Assembly: GCA_013138975.1 (NCBI GenBank)
Contig: WTBR01000081.1
Coordinates: 1-64,000 of the forward strand
From: Bacteroidales bacterium
GTDB lineage: Bacteria > Bacteroidota > Bacteroidia > Bacteroidales > UBA12077
Direction of reading: 5' to 3'
DNA length: 64,000 nt
Shown: in pieces, positions 48,957 through 57,821 of the stretch
How the letters are laid out: each line of letters starts with the position of its first letter
How positions within the stretch are numbered: position 1 is the stretch's first letter
Notes under the pieces: model-generated
What the model saw: only the letters and a program-made list of their open reading frames with translations
What the model was told of the DNA's origin: nothing
Databases searched by the model: none
Position numbers and translations under genes: made by a program

Positions 48957-50738
48957 ATGCATACTTCCATTACTAAAGAACAGCTTGTTAATTTCGTTTT
49001 TAACGATGTTAATGAAGAAGAACGTAAAAAAATAACCGAGGCAATTAATACAAATCCGGTAACGAAAGAGAGATATTTATACGAAAAGAGAAAAATCGAT
49101 GTAGAAAGGTATGTTAATGATGAAATGGATATTGGGGAATGTTGTGAGATTGAAGAACTAATAAAAATGGATTCAAGATTATATGATCATTTTGAGTCGA
49201 ATACCGAAGCTAATGAAGTAGACGAACAAGATGTATTAATAAACCTTACGCAAATCCCCATTACAAATGAACAGCTTGTTAATTTTATTTTAAACGATGT
49301 TTATGAAAAAGAATATAAAAAGATAAGCGAAGCAATTAATACAAACCCGGTAACGAAAGAGAGATATTTATTTGAAAAGAGAAAATGCGATGTAGAAAGG
49401 TATCTTGATGATAAAATGGATTTTGGGGAGCGTTGCGAGATTGAAGAACTTTTAAAAATAAACTCAAGGTTACATGAATATTTTGAGTTGAAAATTGGTA
49501 TTAATGAAGAAGAACAAGATGTATCAATAAACTTTAAGCATATCGCCATTACAAAAGAACAGCTTGTTAATTTCGTTTTAAACAATGTTACTGAAGAAGA
49601 ACATAAGAAGATAAGCGAAGCAATTAATACAAAAGCAGCTATTAAAGAGAAGTTTTTATTTGAAAAGAGAAAATATGATGTAGAAAGGTATATCGATGAT
49701 AAAATGGATATTGGGGAACGATGCGAAATTGAAGAACTAATAAAAATGGATTCAAGATTATTTGACCATTTTGAGTTGAATAATGGTGTTATTGAAGAAG
49801 AACAAGATGCAACAATAAACCTTAAGCAAATCCCAATTACAAATGAACAGCTTGTTAATTTCATTTTTAACGATCTTACTGAAGAGGAACATAAAAAGAT
49901 AAGCGAAGCAATTAATACAAACCCGGTAACAAAAGAGAGATATTTATACGAAAAGAGAAAACACGATGTAGAAAGGTTTATTGATGATGAAATGGATATT
50001 GGGGAACGTTGCGAAATTGAAGAACTTTTAAAAATAAATTCAAGGTTATATGAACATTTTGAATTGAATAAAGATGTTATTGAGTTTCTAGAAACAAGTC
50101 TTAAGAAACAAATTAATGATATACATGTTGAACTTTATGATGCTATCCATAATGATGAAGCCGATAGAATAGAAGATGAAGTAAGACCGCTTAAGGATAC
50201 TGCACCAGTAATAAAAATGAACAATAATGTATTAAGGATTGGCAAATGGGTAGCTGCGGCATCAATTATTTTTACAATTGGTTTAAGTGGGGTAAATACA
50301 TATTTGAACAATAGAGGTTCGTTGGAAGATAGGTTGTATGCTAATTTTTATTCACCATTTATTAATGAAGGAGACCATTATTTTAATAGTTCATCCTTTT
50401 GTGAAGCTAAAAACCAATATTTGAATAAAGAATATAATCTTGCCCTAATGTTATTTGAGAATTTGCCAAATTCCCTTATCATTGAAGCTGAAAAACAATT
50501 GTATTTGGGTTTAACATATATGGAAAAGGAAAACTATGAAGATGCAGTGAAACATTTTGAATATATAGGTAAACATTTTGATGATGAAACAAATCAATCC
50601 ATTACTGAATGGTATTTAGGTTTATGTTATCTTAAAACAGGCAGAAAATCAGATGCACTTGAAATTTTTAACAAGCTTGTTAAGCATACTGGGCATAACT
50701 GCAAAGAAGCTCATAAAATAATACAAAAGCTTAATTGA
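48957..50738 (+). CDS. Protein with four tandem anti-sigma-like modules, one TM and C-terminal TPRs
   Basis: ITxEQLVNFxxNDVxEEExKKIxEAINTNPVTKERYLYEKRKxDVERYxDDxMDxGERCEIEELLK repeated at 96-97-aa spacing; TM WVAAASIIFTIGLSGVNTYL. Confidence 0.8.
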   Translation: MHTSITKEQLVNFVFNDVNEEERKKITEAINTNPVTKERYLYEKRKIDVERYVNDEMDIGECCEIEELIKMDSRLYDHFESNTEANEVDEQDVLINLTQIPITNEQLVNFILNDVYEKEYKKISEAINTNPVTKERYLFEKRKCDVERYLDDKMDFGERCEIEELLKINSRLHEYFELKIGINEEEQDVSINFKHIAITKEQLVNFVLNNVTEEEHKKISEAINTKAAIKEKFLFEKRKYDVERYIDDKMDIGERCEIEELIKMDSRLFDHFELNNGVIEEEQDATINLKQIPITNEQLVNFIFNDLTEEEHKKISEAINTNPVTKERYLYEKRKHDVERFIDDEMDIGERCEIEELLKINSRLYEHFELNKDVIEFLETSLKKQINDIHVELYDAIHNDEADRIEDEVRPLKDTAPVIKMNNNVLRIGKWVAAASIIFTIGLSGVNTYLNNRGSLEDRLYANFYSPFINEGDHYFNSSSFCEAKNQYLNKEYNLALMLFENLPNSLIIEAEKQLYLGLTYMEKENYEDAVKHFEYIGKHFDDETNQSITEWYLGLCYLKTGRKSDALEIFNKLVKHTGHNCKEAHKIIQKLN

Positions 50739-50747
50739 AATTAAAAA

Positions 50748-53501
50748 TTACTTATTGGAGTTTTTTGCTTTCCTTTTTCTCATGAAAAGTATTAGAAAAA
50801 CAATGATGAAAGCGGTTAAAATGAATACTATTCTTTTTGCAAAATAACGTCTGAAAATTGGGTCTTGATTTCCAACTACAACCAAACTTGCCCAATATTT
50901 AGGGTTCGCTCCAAGAATATTTGTTGATTCGATATAATCTAGCTTTGCTAAACGAATAGCTTCATCTTTTCGCATTCCTTTAGCCAAATTCCAGTAAAAC
51001 TTCCTAAGTTCATAAAATGTAGGTTTATAATATGCTAACCATAAAGACATTATTAATGAGGGGTTGTCAGCGTTCATAAACCTTCTTCCAATACTTAGCA
51101 CACCTTCACCTTTTTTTACCGAACCAGAACCGGAAAAACATGAAGCCAATACGATCAATTCAGCATTAAGGTCAAGTTCATCTACTTCATATGCATATAA
51201 ATATCCATCTTCAACAGTATCTTCATTGTATGAAAGGTAAATCTTTGAAAAATCAGGATTTTGCCTGTCTTCATTTCCATATGCATAAAAATGGATTATA
51301 CCGTAATCGTTGATATTACTTTTTAAGTTATGTTCTGTAGCTTCCTCATTTATAAATATTTTTCCCATTACAATCCGTGAAATTTGTTTAAGGCTACTTT
51401 CTGCTTTAGCGACAAATCGTAAAGAATCTCGGTTGTTTTTATAATCAGGTGCAAATCCTAAGAATTTTGGATTCCAAACTTTTTCCTTCTTTTTTGAGTT
51501 ATAAAGCAAAGTTGCTGAGAATGCATAACCCATTGGATATTTTTTAATAAGATATGGAACATCACGGTAATCGGCATATACTTTCTTAACATAAGGCTCA
51601 TTGGTAAACGATTCGAAAGCTATTAATGACATTTCGCTATCGGGAACGATAATTAGGTTTTTGCCAACAATATAATCTTCAATTGGTTCAATTAGAACTT
51701 TATAAAGACCGTAAGATGATTTTCTGAACATTCCATAAGGCAAGTTATTTTCACTATGAAGAAACTCCTTATAAGCTTCTAAGTTATTATAAAATGCGCT
51801 GTCAACTTTATTGCTGGTGAGGTAATGGCTTTTATTTGTAATAATAAATGTAAATAAAACACTATCGGTTAATTCATAGCTAATTACAGCTTCTTTATCT
51901 ATAAGGTTTAATTGGAGTTCACTAATCTCAACAACTTTATTTTCGTACTTGCGTTTATAGTATTTTGGATAATTTTGTTCAAGCTTCTTAATCGTTTTTT
52001 CTCGTGATTGCGTTAAGCGGAAAAGTTTTCTTTTTAATTCATTTTGTTTTAAACCATCAGGATTTACAAGCTTGTTTTCATTTTCTATCAGTAACCTGAT
52101 ATTACCGATTTGCTCTTTTATTCCTTGTATATGATTTTGTACACTATCGGGAATGGATGCAATATTTCTGGCTGATTCTTCATCAATAGATTCCTTTAAT
52201 ATGGCATATTTGCTACGTTCAGAATATTTAAAGGCAACATTAATATAATCCTTATCTCCGGTAATGTTTAATAGATCGTAAGCAATTTTAATAATAGACA
52301 TATAGGTTTCATGTTCCTTTTCTGCCAATACCAGTTTCGAATTTTCGTATAAATACCCCATTCTGAGTTGCTCAATATAACCAACTGTGAGTTCAAGGGT
52401 AGAAAGTGCTGCTTTAAGGTTGGTTTCCTTGTTTTCTTGTGTTGCCAACATTTCTAAAGCTTGGGCTTTAGCTTTTAAAACATTGAGTAAATCAAGGTCA
52501 GGAAATACATTCGGGCTTGGGTTTACGTAAATAGAACTGTCGTTAAAATTATTAATTTTTGATGCCAGCGATTTTTGGTAATAGTTTAATGCTTCTTTAT
52601 AATTTCCTTTTTTAGTATATAAATTACCAAGATCTCTTAGGCAATATGAAGTGAATAAGTGCTTATTATCAAGAGTGTTTATAAATATTCTATAGGCTTT
52701 TTGGTAAAAATGCTCACTTTTCTCAATTTTTCCAGTTTCAACATAAAATGTAGCATAGTTCTTATATGCCATTGCTGTCATGTAATAATTCTCACCAAAA
52801 TTACGAATGTAAGTAATTATAGCTTCTTTAAAGTAGAAATCAGCTTTGTTCAAACTATCCAATGCCTGATAAGCTAAACCTGTATTATAATATATACTAC
52901 CATCTGCATTTAGATTATTTTCTTTTGCTATTCGAATACATTCTAAATCCTTTTCTAATGCAAGATTTATTTGTCCTGATTTGTAAAAAGCATGTCCTTG
53001 ATTGAGATAGTTATTAATAATGTAAATATATTTTCTTTCATTGTCGCTTTTTTTCAAAATAGCTAAAGAATTTTCCAAATAATAAATCGCCTTGGTAAAA
53101 TCGCCTGTGAAAGTATAAATGATGGCAATATTATCGTTGATTATTGTTTTATAATAAGTATCTGAAGTATTTTCCAATGCATACCGATTGTATTCAATTG
53201 CTTTTTGCAAATTCCCCTGTTTTCTATGAACTATACCTAACCAATTATATACTTTAAAGTATTCAGGATTTATATCTTCCGGTATTTTACTTTTTAATTC
53301 CAATATTTTATTAAAGTATTGTATAGCCTTATCATAATTTGTGTTTCTATAATACAATGCACTATCGTATAAATTTTTAACATCATTAGTATCTACAAGC
53401 GATTGAGCTTTTAATGTAGGGAAAACTATAAACACAAACAATAGCAGCAAGAAGCAGCTTTTGAAAATCAGGGCTTTATATTGTATTTTTACAGTGTTCA
53501 T
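50748..53501 (-). CDS. TPR-CHAT paralog with His-to-Tyr change at the predicted CHAT catalytic His; C-terminal TM
   Basis: Same architecture as 425-3169; GIIHFYAYGNED (His replaced) and ELIVLASCFSGSG (Cys retained). Confidence 0.9.
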   Translation of the reverse strand: MNTVKIQYKALIFKSCFLLLLFVFIVFPTLKAQSLVDTNDVKNLYDSALYYRNTNYDKAIQYFNKILELKSKIPEDINPEYFKVYNWLGIVHRKQGNLQKAIEYNRYALENTSDTYYKTIINDNIAIIYTFTGDFTKAIYYLENSLAILKKSDNERKYIYIINNYLNQGHAFYKSGQINLALEKDLECIRIAKENNLNADGSIYYNTGLAYQALDSLNKADFYFKEAIITYIRNFGENYYMTAMAYKNYATFYVETGKIEKSEHFYQKAYRIFINTLDNKHLFTSYCLRDLGNLYTKKGNYKEALNYYQKSLASKINNFNDSSIYVNPSPNVFPDLDLLNVLKAKAQALEMLATQENKETNLKAALSTLELTVGYIEQLRMGYLYENSKLVLAEKEHETYMSIIKIAYDLLNITGDKDYINVAFKYSERSKYAILKESIDEESARNIASIPDSVQNHIQGIKEQIGNIRLLIENENKLVNPDGLKQNELKRKLFRLTQSREKTIKKLEQNYPKYYKRKYENKVVEISELQLNLIDKEAVISYELTDSVLFTFIITNKSHYLTSNKVDSAFYNNLEAYKEFLHSENNLPYGMFRKSSYGLYKVLIEPIEDYIVGKNLIIVPDSEMSLIAFESFTNEPYVKKVYADYRDVPYLIKKYPMGYAFSATLLYNSKKKEKVWNPKFLGFAPDYKNNRDSLRFVAKAESSLKQISRIVMGKIFINEEATEHNLKSNINDYGIIHFYAYGNEDRQNPDFSKIYLSYNEDTVEDGYLYAYEVDELDLNAELIVLASCFSGSGSVKKGEGVLSIGRRFMNADNPSLIMSLWLAYYKPTFYELRKFYWNLAKGMRKDEAIRLAKLDYIESTNILGANPKYWASLVVVGNQDPIFRRYFAKRIVFILTAFIIVFLILFMRKRKAKNSNK

Positions 53502-53557
53502 ACTATTTTATAAAGGTATGATAATAAGAGTAAATTTAACTTAATCCAAAAAAAATT

Positions 53558-53686
53558 ATGAAAAAATTAGTGAAAAAAATCGAAAAAAAAGAAATGAAAA
53601 ATTTTGTTATTCTAAAAACTAAAGAATTAGTTAAAATTAAAGGTGGAGAAGGAGATTCAACTCCTATAGATAATGAAATTTTTTAG
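53558..53686 (+). CDS. GG-leader peptide 1 (42 aa) MKKLVKKIEKKEMKNFVILKTKELVKIKGGEGDSTPIDNEIF
   Basis: Divergent from the TPR-CHAT gene (56-bp gap); first of three tandem homologous ORFs with a shared upstream motif. Confidence 0.82.
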   Translation: MKKLVKKIEKKEMKNFVILKTKELVKIKGGEGDSTPIDNEIF

Positions 53687-53731
53687 TACTCCTTTTACTT
53701 AATATTAAATTTAACTTAATCCAAAAAAATT

Positions 53732-53854
53732 ATGAAAACATTAGTAAAAAAAATCGAAAAAAAGGAAATGAAAATTTTTGTAATTCTTAAAACTAAAGAA
53801 TTAGTTAAAATTAAAGGTGGACAAGGAACTCCTATTGATAATGAAATTTTTTAG
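53732..53854 (+). CDS. GG-leader peptide 2 (40 aa) MKTLVKKIEKKEMKIFVILKTKELVKIKGGQGTPIDNEIF
   Basis: Tandem copy; upstream taaatttaacttaatccaaaaaaattatg. Confidence 0.82.
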   Translation: MKTLVKKIEKKEMKIFVILKTKELVKIKGGQGTPIDNEIF

Positions 53855-53893
53855 TGCTACTTTTTATTAAATTTAACTTAAACCAAAAAAATT

Positions 53894-54016
53894 ATGAAAA
53901 CATTAGTAAAAAAAATCGAAAAAAAAGAAATGAAAAATTTTGTTGTTCTAAAAACTAAAGAATTAGTTAAAATTAAAGGTGGACAATCAATTCCTATTGA
54001 TGAAGAAATTTTTTAG
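53894..54016 (+). CDS. GG-leader peptide 3 (40 aa) MKTLVKKIEKKEMKNFVVLKTKELVKIKGGQSIPIDEEIF
   Basis: Tandem copy; upstream taaatttaacttaaaccaaaaaaattatg. Confidence 0.82.
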   Translation: MKTLVKKIEKKEMKNFVVLKTKELVKIKGGQSIPIDEEIF

Positions 54017-54120
54017 TGCTACATTTTATTTAAAAAACACTTAAATCTATTAAGTAAACACCTATTTAAATACTCTAATGTGTTTTCCCTCTTTTTTATC
54101 AATAACATCTGATAAAAAAT

Positions 54121-54156
54121 ACTCCTGATAGTTTAATATTATCAGGAGTTTTTTAA
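54121..54156 (+). terminator. Terminator after the GG-peptide array
   Basis: actcctgatagtttaatattatcaggagttttttaa; homologous to 3439-3471. Confidence 0.8.
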
Positions 54157-54834
54157 TATTTAGCACTGTCATATAATTCTTGTGTTTTAAAAAAGTTATT
54201 GCCCGTAATTTCTTAACAAAATTCTATCAGCAATTTCTAGTGGGAATAGGAGGGATTGAAGAATACTAGAGTCACAAGCTTTGTATTGTTTTTAATAATT
54301 CTATTTTTATAGGTGGATAGAGTACTAATACGTTAAAAGCAAGCAGCATTCAGAAATCTGCACTCATAAAATTTCACGCTAAATTGACAAGTATTATAAC
54401 TCTTTCAAATTTTTTTTAATTTTTGAAACTTAAATATTATTTCAGTTTCTACAATTAGATGAAACAGAAATTACATAGTTTGTTTCTGTAAGTATGACAA
54501 AAAATTGGTTTAGTTTTTTTACCAACTCGCTTTTGCCTTTACAGGCAATTAAAAAAACCTATCGAGTATTTAAACCCAATTGCTCCGCTCCGTTACACAA
54601 AAAAGTTTAAATTTCACTGCATTTTATGATGTAAATGAAATTAAAATACGAGTTGCTGATGATTGCATTAATCCCAAAGAATGGTTTGAAAAAATAAAAG
54701 TCTTAGAAACCTGATTGAATGTAAAAGTAGAATCTGTTAATAACTCAATAATGATACAATTGCTTGAATAGCCAAATTATCATTTTATAATTACTATTTT
54801 TAAAGCTTTCAATAATTAAGCATAATAAAAACAA

Positions 54835-56466
54835 ATGTCAGAAGACCATAAAAAACAATTAGAACAACAACTCTGGAACATAGCCAATACTTTGCGTGGC
54901 AAAATGAATGCTGACGAATTCCGTGATTATATACTAGGTTTTATTTTTTATAAATATTTATCCGAAAAAATGGATATGCATGCCAATAAAATATTGAAGC
55001 CAGACAAATTAATATTCAAGGAAATTGATGAAACCTCCAAAAAAGGAAAAGAATTCATTGAAGCGATAAAAGAAGACTCACTAAATAAACTAGGTTATTT
55101 TCTTAAACCCTCTGAATTATTTAGCGAAGTTGCTAAAAGAGGGATTGAAGAAAACGAAGAATATGAAAATGTTCTAATTGCAGCAGAAAGCGAAGTTAAA
55201 TATGAAATTGAAAAAAACGGAAACGGTACAAGTTTCATATTGGAGGATCTTCAAAAAATCCTAATTAATATTCAGTTAAGTACCATGGGAACAGAAAGCG
55301 AAGAGGATTTTGATAATCTTTTCGAAGACATGGACTTAAACAGTACTAAACTTGGGAAAACCCCTATAGCTAGAAATAGGATAATAGCTAAAGTACTATC
55401 ACACCTCAATAAAATAGATTTCAAAATAAACGATACCGAGCTAGATGTTTTAGGTGACGCTTACGAATACCTTATTGGTAAATTTGCAAGTGGTGCTGGT
55501 AAAAAAGCTGGAGAATTTTACACACCACAAGAGGTAAGTATGATTTTGGCAAAGTTGGTTACAACAGGCAAAAGTAAACTGAAATCGGTATATGACCCAA
55601 CGTGTGGCTCGGGTTCACTATTATTGCGAGTTGCCAAAGAAGTTGAAAATGTAACCAATTTCTACGGTCAGGAATTGAATCGCACCACATATAACTTAGC
55701 TCGAATGAACATGATTTTGCACGATGTGCATTATCGTAAGTTCGACATAAAACAAGAAGATACTTTAGAATATCCACAGCATTTGGGTTATGAGTTTGAA
55801 GCCATTGTTTCAAACCCACCTTTTTCGGCGCATTGGAGTGCTAGACAAGGTTTTACTACTGACGATCGCTTTAGCCAATACGGCAAACTAGCTCCTGCTA
55901 GTAAGGCTGACTTTGCCTTTGTGCAACACATGGTTCACCATTTAGCTGAAAATGGAACAATGGCAATTGTATTACCGCATGGTGCATTATTTCGTGGAAG
56001 TGCTGAATTAACAATTCGCAAATACTTGATTGAAGAAAAGAATTATCTGGATGCTGTAATTGGCTTGCCAGCCAATATCTTTTATGGTACGAGTATTCCT
56101 ACCTCAATTATGGTATTCAAAAAGTGTCGTGAGAATCCAGAGAATATATTATTTATTGATTCAAGTCAGCATTTTGAAAGGGGAACACAGAATATTTTGC
56201 TACCTAAACATATTGAAAAGATTATTTCAACCTACAGAACAAGAACAGTAGTTGATAAATATAGCTATGTAGCTCCATTGACTGAGGTTGCAGAAAACGA
56301 GTACAATCTTAATATTCCTCGCTATGTAAACACATTTGTAGAAGAAGAGCCTGTTGATATAAAAGCCGTTTCATCTCGTTTGAAAGAGCTCGAATTAGAA
56401 ATGAATGAAACCAATGATGAGCTAGCAGCTTTTTGTAAAGAACTAAATATTGATACACCTTTTTAA
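54835..56466 (+). CDS. hsdM: Type I restriction-modification DNA methyltransferase (M) subunit
   Basis: GEFYTPQEVSMILAKLV, DPTCGSGSLLLRV, AIVSNPPFSAHW. Confidence 0.96.
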   Translation: MSEDHKKQLEQQLWNIANTLRGKMNADEFRDYILGFIFYKYLSEKMDMHANKILKPDKLIFKEIDETSKKGKEFIEAIKEDSLNKLGYFLKPSELFSEVAKRGIEENEEYENVLIAAESEVKYEIEKNGNGTSFILEDLQKILINIQLSTMGTESEEDFDNLFEDMDLNSTKLGKTPIARNRIIAKVLSHLNKIDFKINDTELDVLGDAYEYLIGKFASGAGKKAGEFYTPQEVSMILAKLVTTGKSKLKSVYDPTCGSGSLLLRVAKEVENVTNFYGQELNRTTYNLARMNMILHDVHYRKFDIKQEDTLEYPQHLGYEFEAIVSNPPFSAHWSARQGFTTDDRFSQYGKLAPASKADFAFVQHMVHHLAENGTMAIVLPHGALFRGSAELTIRKYLIEEKNYLDAVIGLPANIFYGTSIPTSIMVFKKCRENPENILFIDSSQHFERGTQNILLPKHIEKIISTYRTRTVVDKYSYVAPLTEVAENEYNLNIPRYVNTFVEEEPVDIKAVSSRLKELELEMNETNDELAAFCKELNIDTPF

Positions 56467-56476
56467 ATCTTCGCTT

Positions 56477-57334
56477 ATGCCACCAAAAAATCAAATAAAA
56501 ATATTTGAAGACCAAACGATACGTACCCTATGGGACTCAGATCAAGAAAAATGGTATATTTCAATTGTCGATGTTATTACAATTCTTACTGAAAGTATTG
56601 ATCCAACGGCATATTGGAGAAAGCTTAAACAACGCTTAAAAGCGGAAGGAAATGAAACCGTGACGAATTGTCACGCTTTGAAAATGCTCGCAAAAGATGG
56701 TAAAATGCGAAAAACCGATGTAGCCGATACCGAACAATTATTTCGATTGATCCAATCGATCCCGTCACCAAAAGCAGAGCCATTTAAACAGTGGTTGGCA
56801 CAAGTAGCATCGGAACGTATTGATGAATTGCAAGACCCTGAAATAACCATCGATCGTGCGTTGGAGCAATACATGAAGTTAGGGTATTCCGAAAATTGGA
56901 TAAACCAACGCTTAAAAAGTATTGAAATTCGGAAAGAACTTACCGACGAGTGGAAAAAACGGGGTTTAAAAGAAGGCGTACAATTTGCTACACTTACCGA
57001 CATTATTACCAAAGCATGGGCCGATAAAACAAGCAAAGAATACAAGGTGCTTAAAGGATTGAAAAAAGAAAACCTGCGAGATAACATGACCAATACCGAA
57101 TTGATTCTAAATATGCTTGCCGAAGCATCAACAAAAGATATCTCACAAGCAACAAACCCAAAAACCTTTGCCCAAAGCAAAAAGGTAGCGAAACAAGGTG
57201 GAAATGTAGCCAAAGTTGCACGTAAGGAATTGGAAGCAAAAACAGGAAAAAAGGTGGTTAGCCCTCTAAATGCAAAAACAGCTTTTGGGGAAAATTCCAA
57301 TGAAAAGCAAAACCCTGAAAAACTGAAAGAATAA
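56477..57334 (+). CDS. BRO-N domain protein embedded in the hsd operon
   Basis: IKIFEDQTIRTLWDSDQEKWYISIVDVITILTESIDPTAYWRKLKQRL; overlaps the hsdM context with no promoter-sized gap. Confidence 0.85.
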   Translation: MPPKNQIKIFEDQTIRTLWDSDQEKWYISIVDVITILTESIDPTAYWRKLKQRLKAEGNETVTNCHALKMLAKDGKMRKTDVADTEQLFRLIQSIPSPKAEPFKQWLAQVASERIDELQDPEITIDRALEQYMKLGYSENWINQRLKSIEIRKELTDEWKKRGLKEGVQFATLTDIITKAWADKTSKEYKVLKGLKKENLRDNMTNTELILNMLAEASTKDISQATNPKTFAQSKKVAKQGGNVAKVARKELEAKTGKKVVSPLNAKTAFGENSNEKQNPEKLKE

Positions 57335-57335
57335 T

Positions 57336-57821
57336 ATGAGGCAAATTAAAAACATACAGTTATTTGTTGGAGTAAAGGAAGAATACCAAATAGCCCGACA
57401 AAAAGGGATGAAAATTGTTTGTGCTTTAAACCGTGCAAATGGATATGTTACTCATCAATCTATTGTAGGTTGGCAAGGCAGAGGTTGTAACCCTGCAAAT
57501 CCCAATTATTTATTCAAAAAAGAGGACGATGCAATCTATCTAAACATGATTGATGGCGATAATCCTAAATACGTGAATGATGAAATGATAAATCCAGCAT
57601 TGGATTTTATTCATACACATATTGAACAAGGAAACGATGTTTTTATTTATTGCAGCCTTGGCGAATCTCGCAGTCCTTCCATTGCACTAATGTATCTTCT
57701 TGAGAATAATTTAATTGAAAAAAGCGAAAATACATTCAATATTTTCAAACAAGATTATTATCCAAACTATTTTCCGAAACAAGGAAACTTATTATATATC
57801 AGAAAAAGATGGGGAATATAA
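57336..57821 (+). CDS. Dual-specificity/tyrosine-phosphatase-like protein
   Basis: VFIYCSLGESRSPSIALMYLL carries the CX5R P-loop. Confidence 0.8.
   Translation: MRQIKNIQLFVGVKEEYQIARQKGMKIVCALNRANGYVTHQSIVGWQGRGCNPANPNYLFKKEDDAIYLNMIDGDNPKYVNDEMINPALDFIHTHIEQGNDVFIYCSLGESRSPSIALMYLLENNLIEKSENTFNIFKQDYYPNYFPKQGNLLYIRKRWGI

Noticed and set aside
49301-49864. 187-aa minus-strand ORF inside the repeat protein
   Set aside because: Shadow ORF generated by the tandem repeats of the plus-strand gene; Ser/Phe-rich nonsense composition.
54600-54775. Possible integrase or mobile-element N-terminal remnant before hsdM (TAFYDVNEIKIRVADDCINPKEWFEKIKVLET)
   Set aside because: Too short and degenerate to assign; only a weak resemblance to arm-binding domains.
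56671-57300. 209-aa minus-strand ORF opposite the BRO-N gene
   Set aside because: Antisense of a clearly coding gene.
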